A stretch of 64,000 nt of DNA from Mangrovicoccus algicola (GTDB lineage Bacteria > Pseudomonadota > Alphaproteobacteria > Rhodobacterales > Rhodobacteraceae), in assembly GCF_014903745.1 (NCBI RefSeq), contig NZ_JACVXA010000020.1:1-64000 (forward strand), written 5' to 3'. Shown here piece by piece: positions 19,520 to 26,834 of the stretch (positions are counted from its first letter, which is position 1; every line of letters begins with the position of its first letter). A model generated the notes under the pieces. The model saw only the letters and a list, made by a program, of their open reading frames with translations, did no database searches and was not told where the DNA came from. The position numbers and the translations under genes are program-made.

Positions 19520-19699
19520 ATGAAGAAGTTCGCACTCGCTGCTACCCTGGCTGTCGCTGCCACTGCCTCTTTCGCAGGCGGCCTGGAAGAGCCGATCGTT
19601 GAGCCGGAAGTCATCGTCGAAGAAACCAGCGGCACCGGCGCTGCATGGATCGTTCCGGTCCTGCTGCTGGCAGTCGTTGCTGCCGTCGCCGCAAGCTGA
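19520..19699 (+). CDS. Small exported membrane protein, 59 residues
   Basis: Too short for many gene finders but well supported: a strong ribosome binding site (GGAGG), a cleavable signal peptide (MKKFALAATLAVAATASFA), a short acidic proline-containing stretch (EEPIVEPEVIVEE, residues 23-35) and one hydrophobic helix at about 42-58 ending in the C-terminal AAS. A textbook intrinsic terminator follows 35 bases later. Alanine is encoded largely by GCT, unlike the surrounding genes that use GCC and GCG, which suggests strong expression. Function unknown; similar short proteins occur in Rhodobacteraceae. Confidence 0.8.
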   Translation: MKKFALAATLAVAATASFAGGLEEPIVEPEVIVEETSGTGAAWIVPVLLLAVVAAVAAS

Positions 19700-19734
19700 T
19701 TTCGGCCCCGGCCCGCAAGCCGAAGAGACATTGA

Positions 19735-19763
19735 GGTGGCCGATAAGGCCACCTTTTTATTTT
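19735..19763 (+). terminator. Intrinsic terminator of the small membrane protein gene
   Basis: 7-bp stem GGTGGCC / GGCCACC with loop GATAA, followed by TTTTTATTTT. The best classical rho-independent terminator in the window. Confidence 0.88.
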
Positions 19764-19785
19764 GCCCCGCGGGGTGGTTCCGGCC

Positions 19786-20853
19786 TCAGCCGGTCCAGCC
19801 CATGAGGTTCCGCTCGATCACCCCGGTCAGGGCCGCGACATGTGCCGCGTCGTCATTGAGGCAGGGGATGTAGGTGAAGCTTTCGCCGCCCGCATGTTCG
19901 AAGCTTTCGCGGATCTCCTCGTTGATCTCCTCCAGCGTCTCGACGCAATCCGCCGAGAAGGCGGGGGCGATCACCGCGATGCGCTTCTTGCCGGCCTCGG
20001 CCAGCCGCGCGACCTCCTCGACCGTATAGGGCTGCAGCCACTCCTCCGGGCCGAATCGCGACTGGAAGGTCGTGACCAGCGCGTCGCTGTCCCAGCCCAG
20101 CCGCTCGCGCAGGAGCCGCGACGTCTTCTGGCACTGGCAGTGATAGGGATCGCCCTGCATCAGGTAGCGTTTCGGCACGCCATGATAGGAGGCGACCAGA
20201 AGGTCGGGGCGCGTTTCCAGCCCGGCATAGGCCCGTTCGACAGACTGCGCCAGCGCCTCGATATAGGCCGGGTCGTCGAAATAGGGGGGCACGATGCGGG
20301 CGGCCGGCTGCCAGGTTTCCTTCATCAATGCCCGGAAGAACTGGTCATTGGCGGTGGCCGAGGTCGCGCCGGCATATTGCGGGTAAAGCGGGAAGAACAG
20401 GATCTTCTCGCAGCCCTGCTCGACCAGGGACCGCACCTTCGATTCCGTCGAGGGATTGCCGTAGCGCATGCAGAAATCCACCATCACCCCGTCGCCATGG
20501 CGGGATCTCAGCGCGGCGGCGATCTTTTCCGTCTGGGCGCGGGTCACGGTCATCAGCGGGCTCTCGTCCCGCTCCGTGTTCCAGATGCCGCGATAGGCCG
20601 CCCCCGAGGAGAAGGGCCGTTTCGACAGGATGATCAGCTGCAGCAGCGGCTGCCATTTCCAGGCCGGGTAGTCGATCACCCGCCGGTCGGAGAGAAACTC
20701 GCTGAGATAGCGGCGCATCGACCAGTAATCCGTGCCGTCGGGCGTGCCCAGATTGGCAAGAAGCACGCCGACCCGGCCGCGCGCCACGCGCGGATGGTCC
20801 CCCGGGGCGTGGGGAATCGGTTCGGCGGGGGCGGAAGCCCTTGCATCCAGCAT
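19786..20853 (-). CDS. hemH: Ferrochelatase
   Basis: 355-residue enzyme inserting Fe2+ into protoporphyrin IX, the last step of heme synthesis. Family features include VGVLLANLGTPDGTDYWSMRRYLSEFLSDRRVI near the N-terminus, SYHGVPKRYLMQGDPY with the metal-binding histidine, and the C-terminal PAFSADCVETLEEI, with the conserved glutamate. The start at 20853 (MLDARASAPAE) is chosen for the GAGGAG seven bases upstream; an earlier in-frame ATG at 20910 lacks a site. Protoporphyrinogen oxidase (hemJ) lies 16 kb away beside the origin. Confidence 0.94.
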   Translation of the reverse strand: MLDARASAPAEPIPHAPGDHPRVARGRVGVLLANLGTPDGTDYWSMRRYLSEFLSDRRVIDYPAWKWQPLLQLIILSKRPFSSGAAYRGIWNTERDESPLMTVTRAQTEKIAAALRSRHGDGVMVDFCMRYGNPSTESKVRSLVEQGCEKILFFPLYPQYAGATSATANDQFFRALMKETWQPAARIVPPYFDDPAYIEALAQSVERAYAGLETRPDLLVASYHGVPKRYLMQGDPYHCQCQKTSRLLRERLGWDSDALVTTFQSRFGPEEWLQPYTVEEVARLAEAGKKRIAVIAPAFSADCVETLEEINEEIRESFEHAGGESFTYIPCLNDDAAHVAALTGVIERNLMGWTG

Positions 20854-20916
20854 CGTGCACTCCTCGTCGGCAGAAATCATGAAAGCCCCTAGCAGATAGG
20901 AAGGGCCCAAGTCAGG

Positions 20917-21747
20917 TCAATTCCCGGTATCCGGAAGGGGAGATTCGCTCACATTGAGGGCATCGGCCAGGCGCGCCGCCGCCGATCCCGGCCGCAGCGG
21001 CCGCGGCTGCGAGGCATCGGGCGCCCAGCCGGTCAGCGTCACCAGCTCGAACGTTGCCTGCACCGGCCCCTCGGGCGCGCCGGGATAGCGGCGCGCCGCC
21101 TCCAGCATCACGTCGCGCCGGGTGAATCCGCGCGGCCGCGCGGCTAGGGCATTGGTCTCGCCCATGGCGCGCAGATCCTGCATCAGGTGCAGCACGGAAC
21201 GGTACTGGACGGCATGGCGCTCTGCATCCGCGACGGGCAGGGACAGGCCCGCGCGCTGCAAGAGCGCGCCCAGCTGCCGGATCTCGCCCATCGGCAGGAT
21301 GCGCGGCGACAGCCCGCCGGTCAGCGCCGCCTCCGCCTCCGCCAGGGACGCGCGCAGCTCGGACAATGTGGTCCCCCCGAAGAACACCGCCAGACACAGG
21401 CCGTCCGGACGCAGCGCGCGACGGCACTGCACCAGCTGCCCGACCGGGTCCTCGGCCCAGTGCAGCGCCATCGCATGAACCACCAGGTCGCAGGAGCCCG
21501 GCGCGAGATCCAGCAGCGGCGCATCCTCCACCAGCCGCGCCCCCGGCCGCAGATCCCTCCAGGCCTGCGGATGACCGGTCACGACGGCCACGTCCCTTAA
21601 CGGCCTATTAACCATGGAGAGCCTTTCCTCGATCCCGTCCCGGGCAAGGCGGTGCAGAAACAAGGCCTCCCCGCCGGCCTGCCGGGCACGGCGCCGCGCC
21701 CGGCACAGCGCGGCACGATCGGTCATCGCTACGGGGGCATCTGTCAT
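20917..21747 (-). CDS. SAM-dependent methyltransferase-like protein (NDUFAF5/BioC type)
   Basis: 276-residue protein with a class I methyltransferase core whose first glycine motif is weak (the usual GxGxG is not obvious after the segment VAVVTGHPQAWRDL). It continues with CDLVVHAMALHWAEDPVGQLVQCRRALRPDGLCLAVFFG, the pattern of BioC and of the complex I assembly factor NDUFAF5. The start at 21747 has an excellent AAGGAGAG at 6-7 bases. That start codon shares CATG with the start of comF on the other strand. Function as a methyltransferase or hydroxylase is inferred from similarity. Confidence 0.75.
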   Translation of the reverse strand: MTDAPVAMTDRAALCRARRRARQAGGEALFLHRLARDGIEERLSMVNRPLRDVAVVTGHPQAWRDLRPGARLVEDAPLLDLAPGSCDLVVHAMALHWAEDPVGQLVQCRRALRPDGLCLAVFFGGTTLSELRASLAEAEAALTGGLSPRILPMGEIRQLGALLQRAGLSLPVADAERHAVQYRSVLHLMQDLRAMGETNALAARPRGFTRRDVMLEAARRYPGAPEGPVQATFELVTLTGWAPDASQPRPLRPGSAAARLADALNVSESPLPDTGN

Positions 21748-22507
21748 GGCGTCTCTCCTTTCGCGCAGCCTAGCGCCCGCGCCCGCGCTTATCAAAGCGG
21801 CACGGCGGCTTGTCTTTCCCGATCAGTGCCCGCGCTGCGGCACGCTGGTCGCCGAGGAGGGCGGGCTGTGCGGGCCCTGCTGGCGGGACACGCCATTCCT
21901 CGCGGGCCTGGTCTGCGATCTCTGCGGCACGGGGCTGATCGGACCGGATGACGGCAGCCTGCCGCATTGCGACGCCTGCCGGAGCCTGCCGCGCCCCTGG
22001 GCCAAGGGCCGCGCCGTCTTCGACTATTCGGGCGCGGCACGCCATATGGTGCTGGGGTTCAAGCATGGCGACCGGCTGGACCTGGGGCCCCATCTGGCCG
22101 ACTGGATGGCCGCCCGGGCCGGCCCGCTGATCCGGCCCGGCATGGTGCTGGTTCCGGTGCCGGTGCATTGGCGCAGGCTGCTGGCGCGGCGCTACAACCA
22201 GGCGGCGGTTCTCACCCGGCTGCTGGCCCCGCGGCTGGGCCTGGCGCATCTGCCCGATGCGCTCCGCCGCTGCCGCAACACGCCGCCGCAATCAGGAGAC
22301 GGCTTTGCCGGACGCGCCGCCGCGCTGGAGGGTGCCATCGCCGTGACCCGCAGGCAGCAGCCGCGGCTGGCGGGCCGGCCGGTGCTGCTGGTGGATGACG
22401 TGATGACCTCCGGCGCGACGCTGACCGCCTGCTGCACCGCGCTTCTTGCCGCGCAGGTGCCGCTGGTGCATGTGCTGCTACTGGCGCGGGCGCATCAGCG
22501 CGCCTAG
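21746..22507 (+). CDS. comF: ComF family protein, amidophosphoribosyltransferase-like
   Basis: 253-residue protein: N-terminal zinc-finger cysteines (CPRC...CGPC and CDLCGTG...CDAC) followed by a phosphoribosyltransferase domain with the PRPP-binding loop VLLVDDVMTSGATLTACC. ComF is linked to DNA uptake in competent bacteria, but in alphaproteobacteria its role is unproven. The start at 21746 is the first ATG giving the normal spacing to the zinc finger. It is divergent from the methyltransferase gene and overlaps its start codon. grxC follows after 33 bases and is probably co-transcribed. Confidence 0.83.
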   Translation: MASLLSRSLAPAPALIKAARRLVFPDQCPRCGTLVAEEGGLCGPCWRDTPFLAGLVCDLCGTGLIGPDDGSLPHCDACRSLPRPWAKGRAVFDYSGAARHMVLGFKHGDRLDLGPHLADWMAARAGPLIRPGMVLVPVPVHWRRLLARRYNQAAVLTRLLAPRLGLAHLPDALRRCRNTPPQSGDGFAGRAAALEGAIAVTRRQQPRLAGRPVLLVDDVMTSGATLTACCTALLAAQVPLVHVLLLARAHQRA

Positions 22508-22540
22508 GTTAGGGGCAGGAGCCAAGGAAAGGCGGTCCGG

Positions 22541-22798
22541 ATGAAACCCGTAGAAATCTATACCTCGCCGCTATGCGGCTATTGCCACGCGGCCAAGCGG
22601 CTCTTGACGACCAAGGGCGTCAGCTTTGCCGAGATCGACCTCTCGAAGCAGCCCGAGCGGCGCAGCGAGATGACCCAGCGCGCCTCCGGCGGGCGCACGG
22701 TGCCGCAGATCTTCATCGGCACGACCCATGTCGGAGGCTGCGACGAGCTGTTCAAGCTGGATCGCGACGGCAAGCTCGACGCCCTGCTGGCCGGGTGA
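22541..22798 (+). CDS. grxC: Glutaredoxin 3
   Basis: 85-residue dithiol glutaredoxin. Active site CGYC (in YTSPLCGYCHAAKRLL), glutathione-binding TVPQIFI and GGCDELFKLD are all present and at normal spacing. It uses glutathione to reduce protein disulfides and mixed disulfides in the cytoplasm. Placed 33 bases after comF, as in many alphaproteobacteria. Confidence 0.92.
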   Translation: MKPVEIYTSPLCGYCHAAKRLLTTKGVSFAEIDLSKQPERRSEMTQRASGGRTVPQIFIGTTHVGGCDELFKLDRDGKLDALLAG

Positions 22799-22915
22799 TG
22801 CCCGCGCCGGCACTGCCCCGCGAGCGCCCATCTGCGCGTTCGCTGGGCAGGCCGCGCCGGGGCAGACCCGATTTTCCAAAATTCACTAAATTTCCAGACT
22901 GTTTTGGTCTAGAGT

Positions 22916-22933
22916 AAGAAAATTAACTTTCTT
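22916..22933. promoter_or_regulatory. Near-perfect palindrome upstream of the MarR-family gene
   Basis: AAGAAA and TTTCTT flank a TTAA centre with only one unpaired position each side. It lies in an AT-rich stretch (22870-22933) 50 bases before the MarR-family start, where an autoregulatory operator would be expected. A second weaker dyad AGAC-N7-GTCT occurs at 22896-22910. Confidence 0.4.
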
Positions 22934-22982
22934 GCCTTTCCGGCCGCCCCTTGCAGGCGTCCGCATTGATTGATGGATAACT

Positions 22983-23441
22983 ATGAGTAATCTTGCGCCT
23001 TCCCCGCTTGTCATCCAGCTATTCGGCGAGCTCCTCCTTCTCGACCAGTTCCTGCGCAACCGCATCGCCAAGGCCCTGCCCGAGGAGGTCGAGCTGTCGC
23101 AGTTCCTCGTGCTGCTGCACCTGGCCACCAGCGGCGAGGAGCTCGGGCCGGCCCGGCTGGCCACCAGTTTCAACGTCACCCGGGGCGCGATGAGCAACAC
23201 GCTGGGTCGGCTGGAACGGGCAGGGCAGATCACCATGCGCGGCGATACCGTGGATGCCCGCCGCAAGTTCGTCTCGATCTCCGAGGCGGGGCAGAGGACG
23301 CTGGACGAGGTGGTGGGCGCGATCAATCCGCGGCTGCGCGAAACGCTGTCGCGCCACCCGCGCACCGAGATCGGCCAGTGCCTGACGCTTCTGTCCGAAT
23401 TGCGCGACAGCCTGGAAACCAGCCGCCTCAGCCCGCTTTAG
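22983..23441 (+). CDS. MarR family transcriptional regulator
   Basis: 152-residue winged-helix regulator. Helix-turn-helix: GPARLATSFNVTRGAMSNTLGRLERAGQI (about residues 54-82), wing: DARRKFVSISEAGQRTLDEV. The effector and target are unknown. It is probably autoregulated, since a dyad lies in its leader. Its 3' end overlaps the 3' end of the convergent ribokinase gene by 14 nt. Confidence 0.85.
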   Translation: MSNLAPSPLVIQLFGELLLLDQFLRNRIAKALPEEVELSQFLVLLHLATSGEELGPARLATSFNVTRGAMSNTLGRLERAGQITMRGDTVDARRKFVSISEAGQRTLDEVVGAINPRLRETLSRHPRTEIGQCLTLLSELRDSLETSRLSPL

Positions 23442-24309
23442 CGAGGAATTCGGCGGTTTCCGCCGCCCCGGGAATGGAAGCCGCCGCGCCGGCCCGCGTC
23501 ACCGACAGGGCCGCCGCCGCCTGGGCCCGGGGCAGCGCGCGGGACCAGTCCAGCCCCTGGTCCAGCCCCGCCGCAAGGTAGCCCGCGAAGGTGTCGCCGG
23601 CCCCGGTCGTGTCCACGGGCGCGACCCGGAAGGCAGGGTAGGTGGTGCTTTCCCCGGTGCCGCCATCCAGATGCGTCGCGCCGCGGGCACCGCGTGTCAC
23701 CACCACATGCGGCAGTGCCAGCGCCGCGAGGGACCGCCCGGCCGCCTGCTCCAGCTGTGCGGCCTCCACCTCGTTGAGCAGCAGGACCGACAGCAATGGC
23801 AGCAGCGGGGCAAGCGCGGCCATGTCGAAGGGCGCCGCCGAGACCACGACACGCATCCCCCGGCTGCGGGCCTGTTCCGCCGCGGCGACCTGGCCTCCGG
23901 TCTCGTTCTGCAGAAGCAGGGTGTCGCCGCGGCGCGCGCCCTCCAGCGCCGCGGTCACGCCGTCTTGCGGGATCTCGCGATTGGCGCCGGCAAGGATGGC
24001 GATGGTGTTCTCGGCCGCGTCATCCACCATGATGAGCGCCATGCCCGTGGGCACCGGCAGCCGCGCGATCCGGTCCGTGGCCACCCCGTCGCGCGCGAGA
24101 AGATCCAGCATCGCGCCGCCATCCGGCCCGATGGCGCCCAGATGGACCACCTGCGCGCCGGCCCGCGCCGCGGCGACGGACTGGTTGGCGCCCTTGCCGC
24201 CGAGCCCCTCGGCATAGGACCGCGCCGCCAGCGTCTCTCCGGGGGACGGCAAATGCGGCACGCGCAGCACCTTGTCGATATTGATCGAGCCCAGATTGTA
24301 GATCGTCAC
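23428..24309 (-). CDS. rbsK: Ribokinase, PfkB family
   Basis: 293-residue sugar kinase. Substrate-binding GGKGANQSVAAARAG near residue 35 and the anion-hole/catalytic motif DTTGAGDTFAGYLAAGL near residue 245 are intact. The family phosphorylates ribose at O5; the GGKGANQ motif supports ribokinase rather than fructokinase. No ribose transporter is adjacent. The 92-base gap to maeB upstream contains a parS-like sequence. Confidence 0.85.
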   Translation of the reverse strand: MTIYNLGSINIDKVLRVPHLPSPGETLAARSYAEGLGGKGANQSVAAARAGAQVVHLGAIGPDGGAMLDLLARDGVATDRIARLPVPTGMALIMVDDAAENTIAILAGANREIPQDGVTAALEGARRGDTLLLQNETGGQVAAAEQARSRGMRVVVSAAPFDMAALAPLLPLLSVLLLNEVEAAQLEQAAGRSLAALALPHVVVTRGARGATHLDGGTGESTTYPAFRVAPVDTTGAGDTFAGYLAAGLDQGLDWSRALPRAQAAAALSVTRAGAAASIPGAAETAEFLAKAG

Positions 24310-24365
24310 CGGTCTCTCCTGCCGCCGGAGGGCGCGCGCCCCCGCCCCGTGATACAGGACGGGAG

Positions 24366-24381
24366 TGCTTCACGTGAAACG
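24366..24381. other. Degenerate parS-like site
   Basis: TGCTTCACGTGAAACG matches the parS consensus TGTTTCACGTGAAACA at 14 of 16 positions and keeps the central TTCACGTGAAAC. It lies in the 92-base gap between rbsK and maeB, about 12 kb left of the origin and 16 kb from the first perfect parS. Confidence 0.55.
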
Positions 24382-24401
24382 ATTTTTTCCGCTGCGGAAG
24401 C

Positions 24402-26657
24402 TCAGCCCAGTCGCGCCGCGGCCACCACCGCCATGTTCAGGATGTCATTTACGGTGGAACTGGCCGAACAGATCTGGATGGGCTTCGGCACGCCGGTCAG
24501 GATCGGCCCGATCACCGTCGCCCCGGCCAGCTGCTGCATCATCTTGACCGAAATCGAGGCCGAATGCCGGGCCGGCACGACCAGGATATTGGCCGGCGCG
24601 GTCAGGCGCGAGAAGGGATAGTCCTTCATCAGGTCCATGTTCAGCGCCACATCCGCCGTCATGTCGCCCTCATACTCGAAATCGACACCCATCTCGTCCA
24701 GCAATGCCGGGGCGAGATGCATCTTCTCGGCCCGTTCGGAAACGGGGTAGCCGAAGGTCGAGAAGCTGACGAAGGCGACGCGCGGCTCCAGTCCCAGCCC
24801 GCGGGCCACCTTGGCGCCCTTGATGGCGATATGGGCCAGGTCCTCGGCCTCGGGCCATTCATGCACCAGCGTATCCGAGATCAGCACGACCCGCCCCCGA
24901 TGCAGGAGCGCCGTGACGCCGACCGCGCCATCGGCCGCCGAGACGTCGAAGACATGGCCGATCTGGTCCAGCACATGGGCGGATTTGCGCGTCGCCCCGG
25001 TAATCAGCGCATCGCCATGGCCATGGGCCAGCATCAGCGCCGAGAACACGTGACGGTCGCGCCCCGCCATGCGGTTGATGTCGGAATGGTCGAAGCCCTT
25101 GCGCTGCAGCCGCTTGTAGAGAAACCCCTTATAGGCATCCAGATGGGTGGTGTTCGCGGCGTTGATGACCCGCAATTCGCGCACCGCATCGCCCAGCCCC
25201 GAGGCTTCCAGCTTGTGCTTCACATCCTCCTCGCGGCCGACGACCACCGCCTTGCCATGACCCGCGCGCTGATAGGCCACCGCCGCGCGCAGCACGCGCA
25301 GATCGTCGCCCTCGGCAAAGATCATCTGCGCCTGCGCCTTGCGCGCCCGGGCATAGAGCCCCTCGATGATCGGCGCCGTGGGATCCATCCGGCCCTTCAG
25401 GCGCTGTTCATAGGCCTCCATGTCGACGATCGGGCGGCGCGCCACGCCGGTCGCCATCCCCGCCTTCGCCACCGCCGGCGGGATCACGTGGATCAGCCGC
25501 GGATCGAAGGGCGTGGGGATGATGTAGTCGCGCCCGAAGCTCAGCTTGCGGCCATAGGCCACCGCCACCTCGTCGGGCACGTCCTCGCGCGCCAGTTCCG
25601 CCAGCGCCCGCGCGCAGGCGATCTTCATCTCGTCGTTGATCGCCCGGGCATGGATGTCCAGCGCCCCGCGGAACAGGTAGGGAAAGCCCAGCACGTTGTT
25701 GACCTGGTTGGGATAATCCGACCGCCCGGTCGCCACGATGGCATCAAGACGGACCTCGTGGGCCTGTTCGGGGGTGATTTCCGGATCGGGATTGGCCATG
25801 GCGAAGATCACCGGGTTGTCGGCCATCGACGCGACCATGTCCGGCGTCACCGCCCCCTTGACCGAGACGCCCAGGAACACGTCCGCGCCCTTCATCGCCT
25901 CTTCGAGCGTGCGCAGATCCGTGCGGGCGGCATGGGCCGACTTCCACTGGTTCATGCCCTCGCTGCGGCCCTGGTAGATCACGCCCTTGGTGTCGCACAT
26001 GATGCAGTTGTCCTGCTGCGCACCCATCGCCTTGAGCAGTTCCAGGCAGGCGATCCCGGCCGCGCCGGCCCCGTTCAGCACGATGCGGCAATCCTCGATC
26101 TTCTTGCCGGACAGATGCAGCGCGTTGATCAGTCCCGCCGCGCAGATCACCGCCGTGCCGTGCTGGTCGTCATGGAAGACGGGGATGTCCATCGTCTCCT
26201 TCAGGCGCTGCTCGATGATGAAGCATTCCGGCGCCTTGATGTCCTCGAGGTTGATCCCGCCGAAGGTCGGGCCCATCAGCTGGCAGGCCTTGATGATCTC
26301 TTCGGGGTCCTCGGTATCCAGCTCGATATCCACCGAATTGACGTCGGCGAAGCGCTTGAACAGAACCGCCTTGCCCTCCATCACCGGCTTGGAGGCCAGC
26401 GCGCCCAGGTTGCCCAGGCCCAGCACCGCGGTGCCGTTGGAGACGACCGCCACCAGGTTGCCCTTGGACGTGTAGTCATAGGCGGTCTCGGGATTGGCGT
26501 GGATTTCCTCGCAGGGGACGGCGACGCCGGGAGAATAGGCCAGGCTCAGGTCGCGCTGCGTGCTCATCGGAACCGATGCCGATATCTCCAGCTTGCCCGG
26601 CGAGGGTTCCAGGTGGAAGGCCAGGGCCTCCTCGCGGGTGATCTTGCTCTTGGACAT
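24402..26657 (-). CDS. maeB: NADP-dependent malic enzyme (malic enzyme fused to phosphotransacetylase-like domain)
   Basis: 751-residue hybrid enzyme that decarboxylates malate to pyruvate with NADP+. The malic enzyme half (residues 1 to about 430) has YSPGVAVPC near the start, FHDDQHGTAVICAAGLINAL and the nucleotide-binding GAGAAGIACLELL. The second half (about 430-751) resembles phosphotransacetylase (GHGDALITGATRKSAHVL), which in MaeB proteins binds acetyl-CoA as an allosteric signal. Single-gene unit, divergent from mutS across 177 bases. Confidence 0.93.
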   Translation of the reverse strand: MSKSKITREEALAFHLEPSPGKLEISASVPMSTQRDLSLAYSPGVAVPCEEIHANPETAYDYTSKGNLVAVVSNGTAVLGLGNLGALASKPVMEGKAVLFKRFADVNSVDIELDTEDPEEIIKACQLMGPTFGGINLEDIKAPECFIIEQRLKETMDIPVFHDDQHGTAVICAAGLINALHLSGKKIEDCRIVLNGAGAAGIACLELLKAMGAQQDNCIMCDTKGVIYQGRSEGMNQWKSAHAARTDLRTLEEAMKGADVFLGVSVKGAVTPDMVASMADNPVIFAMANPDPEITPEQAHEVRLDAIVATGRSDYPNQVNNVLGFPYLFRGALDIHARAINDEMKIACARALAELAREDVPDEVAVAYGRKLSFGRDYIIPTPFDPRLIHVIPPAVAKAGMATGVARRPIVDMEAYEQRLKGRMDPTAPIIEGLYARARKAQAQMIFAEGDDLRVLRAAVAYQRAGHGKAVVVGREEDVKHKLEASGLGDAVRELRVINAANTTHLDAYKGFLYKRLQRKGFDHSDINRMAGRDRHVFSALMLAHGHGDALITGATRKSAHVLDQIGHVFDVSAADGAVGVTALLHRGRVVLISDTLVHEWPEAEDLAHIAIKGAKVARGLGLEPRVAFVSFSTFGYPVSERAEKMHLAPALLDEMGVDFEYEGDMTADVALNMDLMKDYPFSRLTAPANILVVPARHSASISVKMMQQLAGATVIGPILTGVPKPIQICSASSTVNDILNMAVVAAARLG

Positions 26658-26834
26658 GCGGCTCCCCTCCTGTTGGTTGCGGCGTAATACGGGGTTTGCC
26701 GGCCTGCCTCAACTGTCTCATTCCCGGGCGAAGGGCCTGTTTTGGTAAGGAAACCTGAGAGCTGTGGCGATGGTTGTATTCCCGGCGCCCGAACGCCATA
26801 CCACGGGCACCACCTCCGAGAGGCAGAGCCGCGC

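Noticed and set aside
24564-26687. A 707-codon plus-strand frame opposite maeB
   Set aside because: Antisense of maeB, low-complexity H/R/D/Q composition, no recognisable fold.
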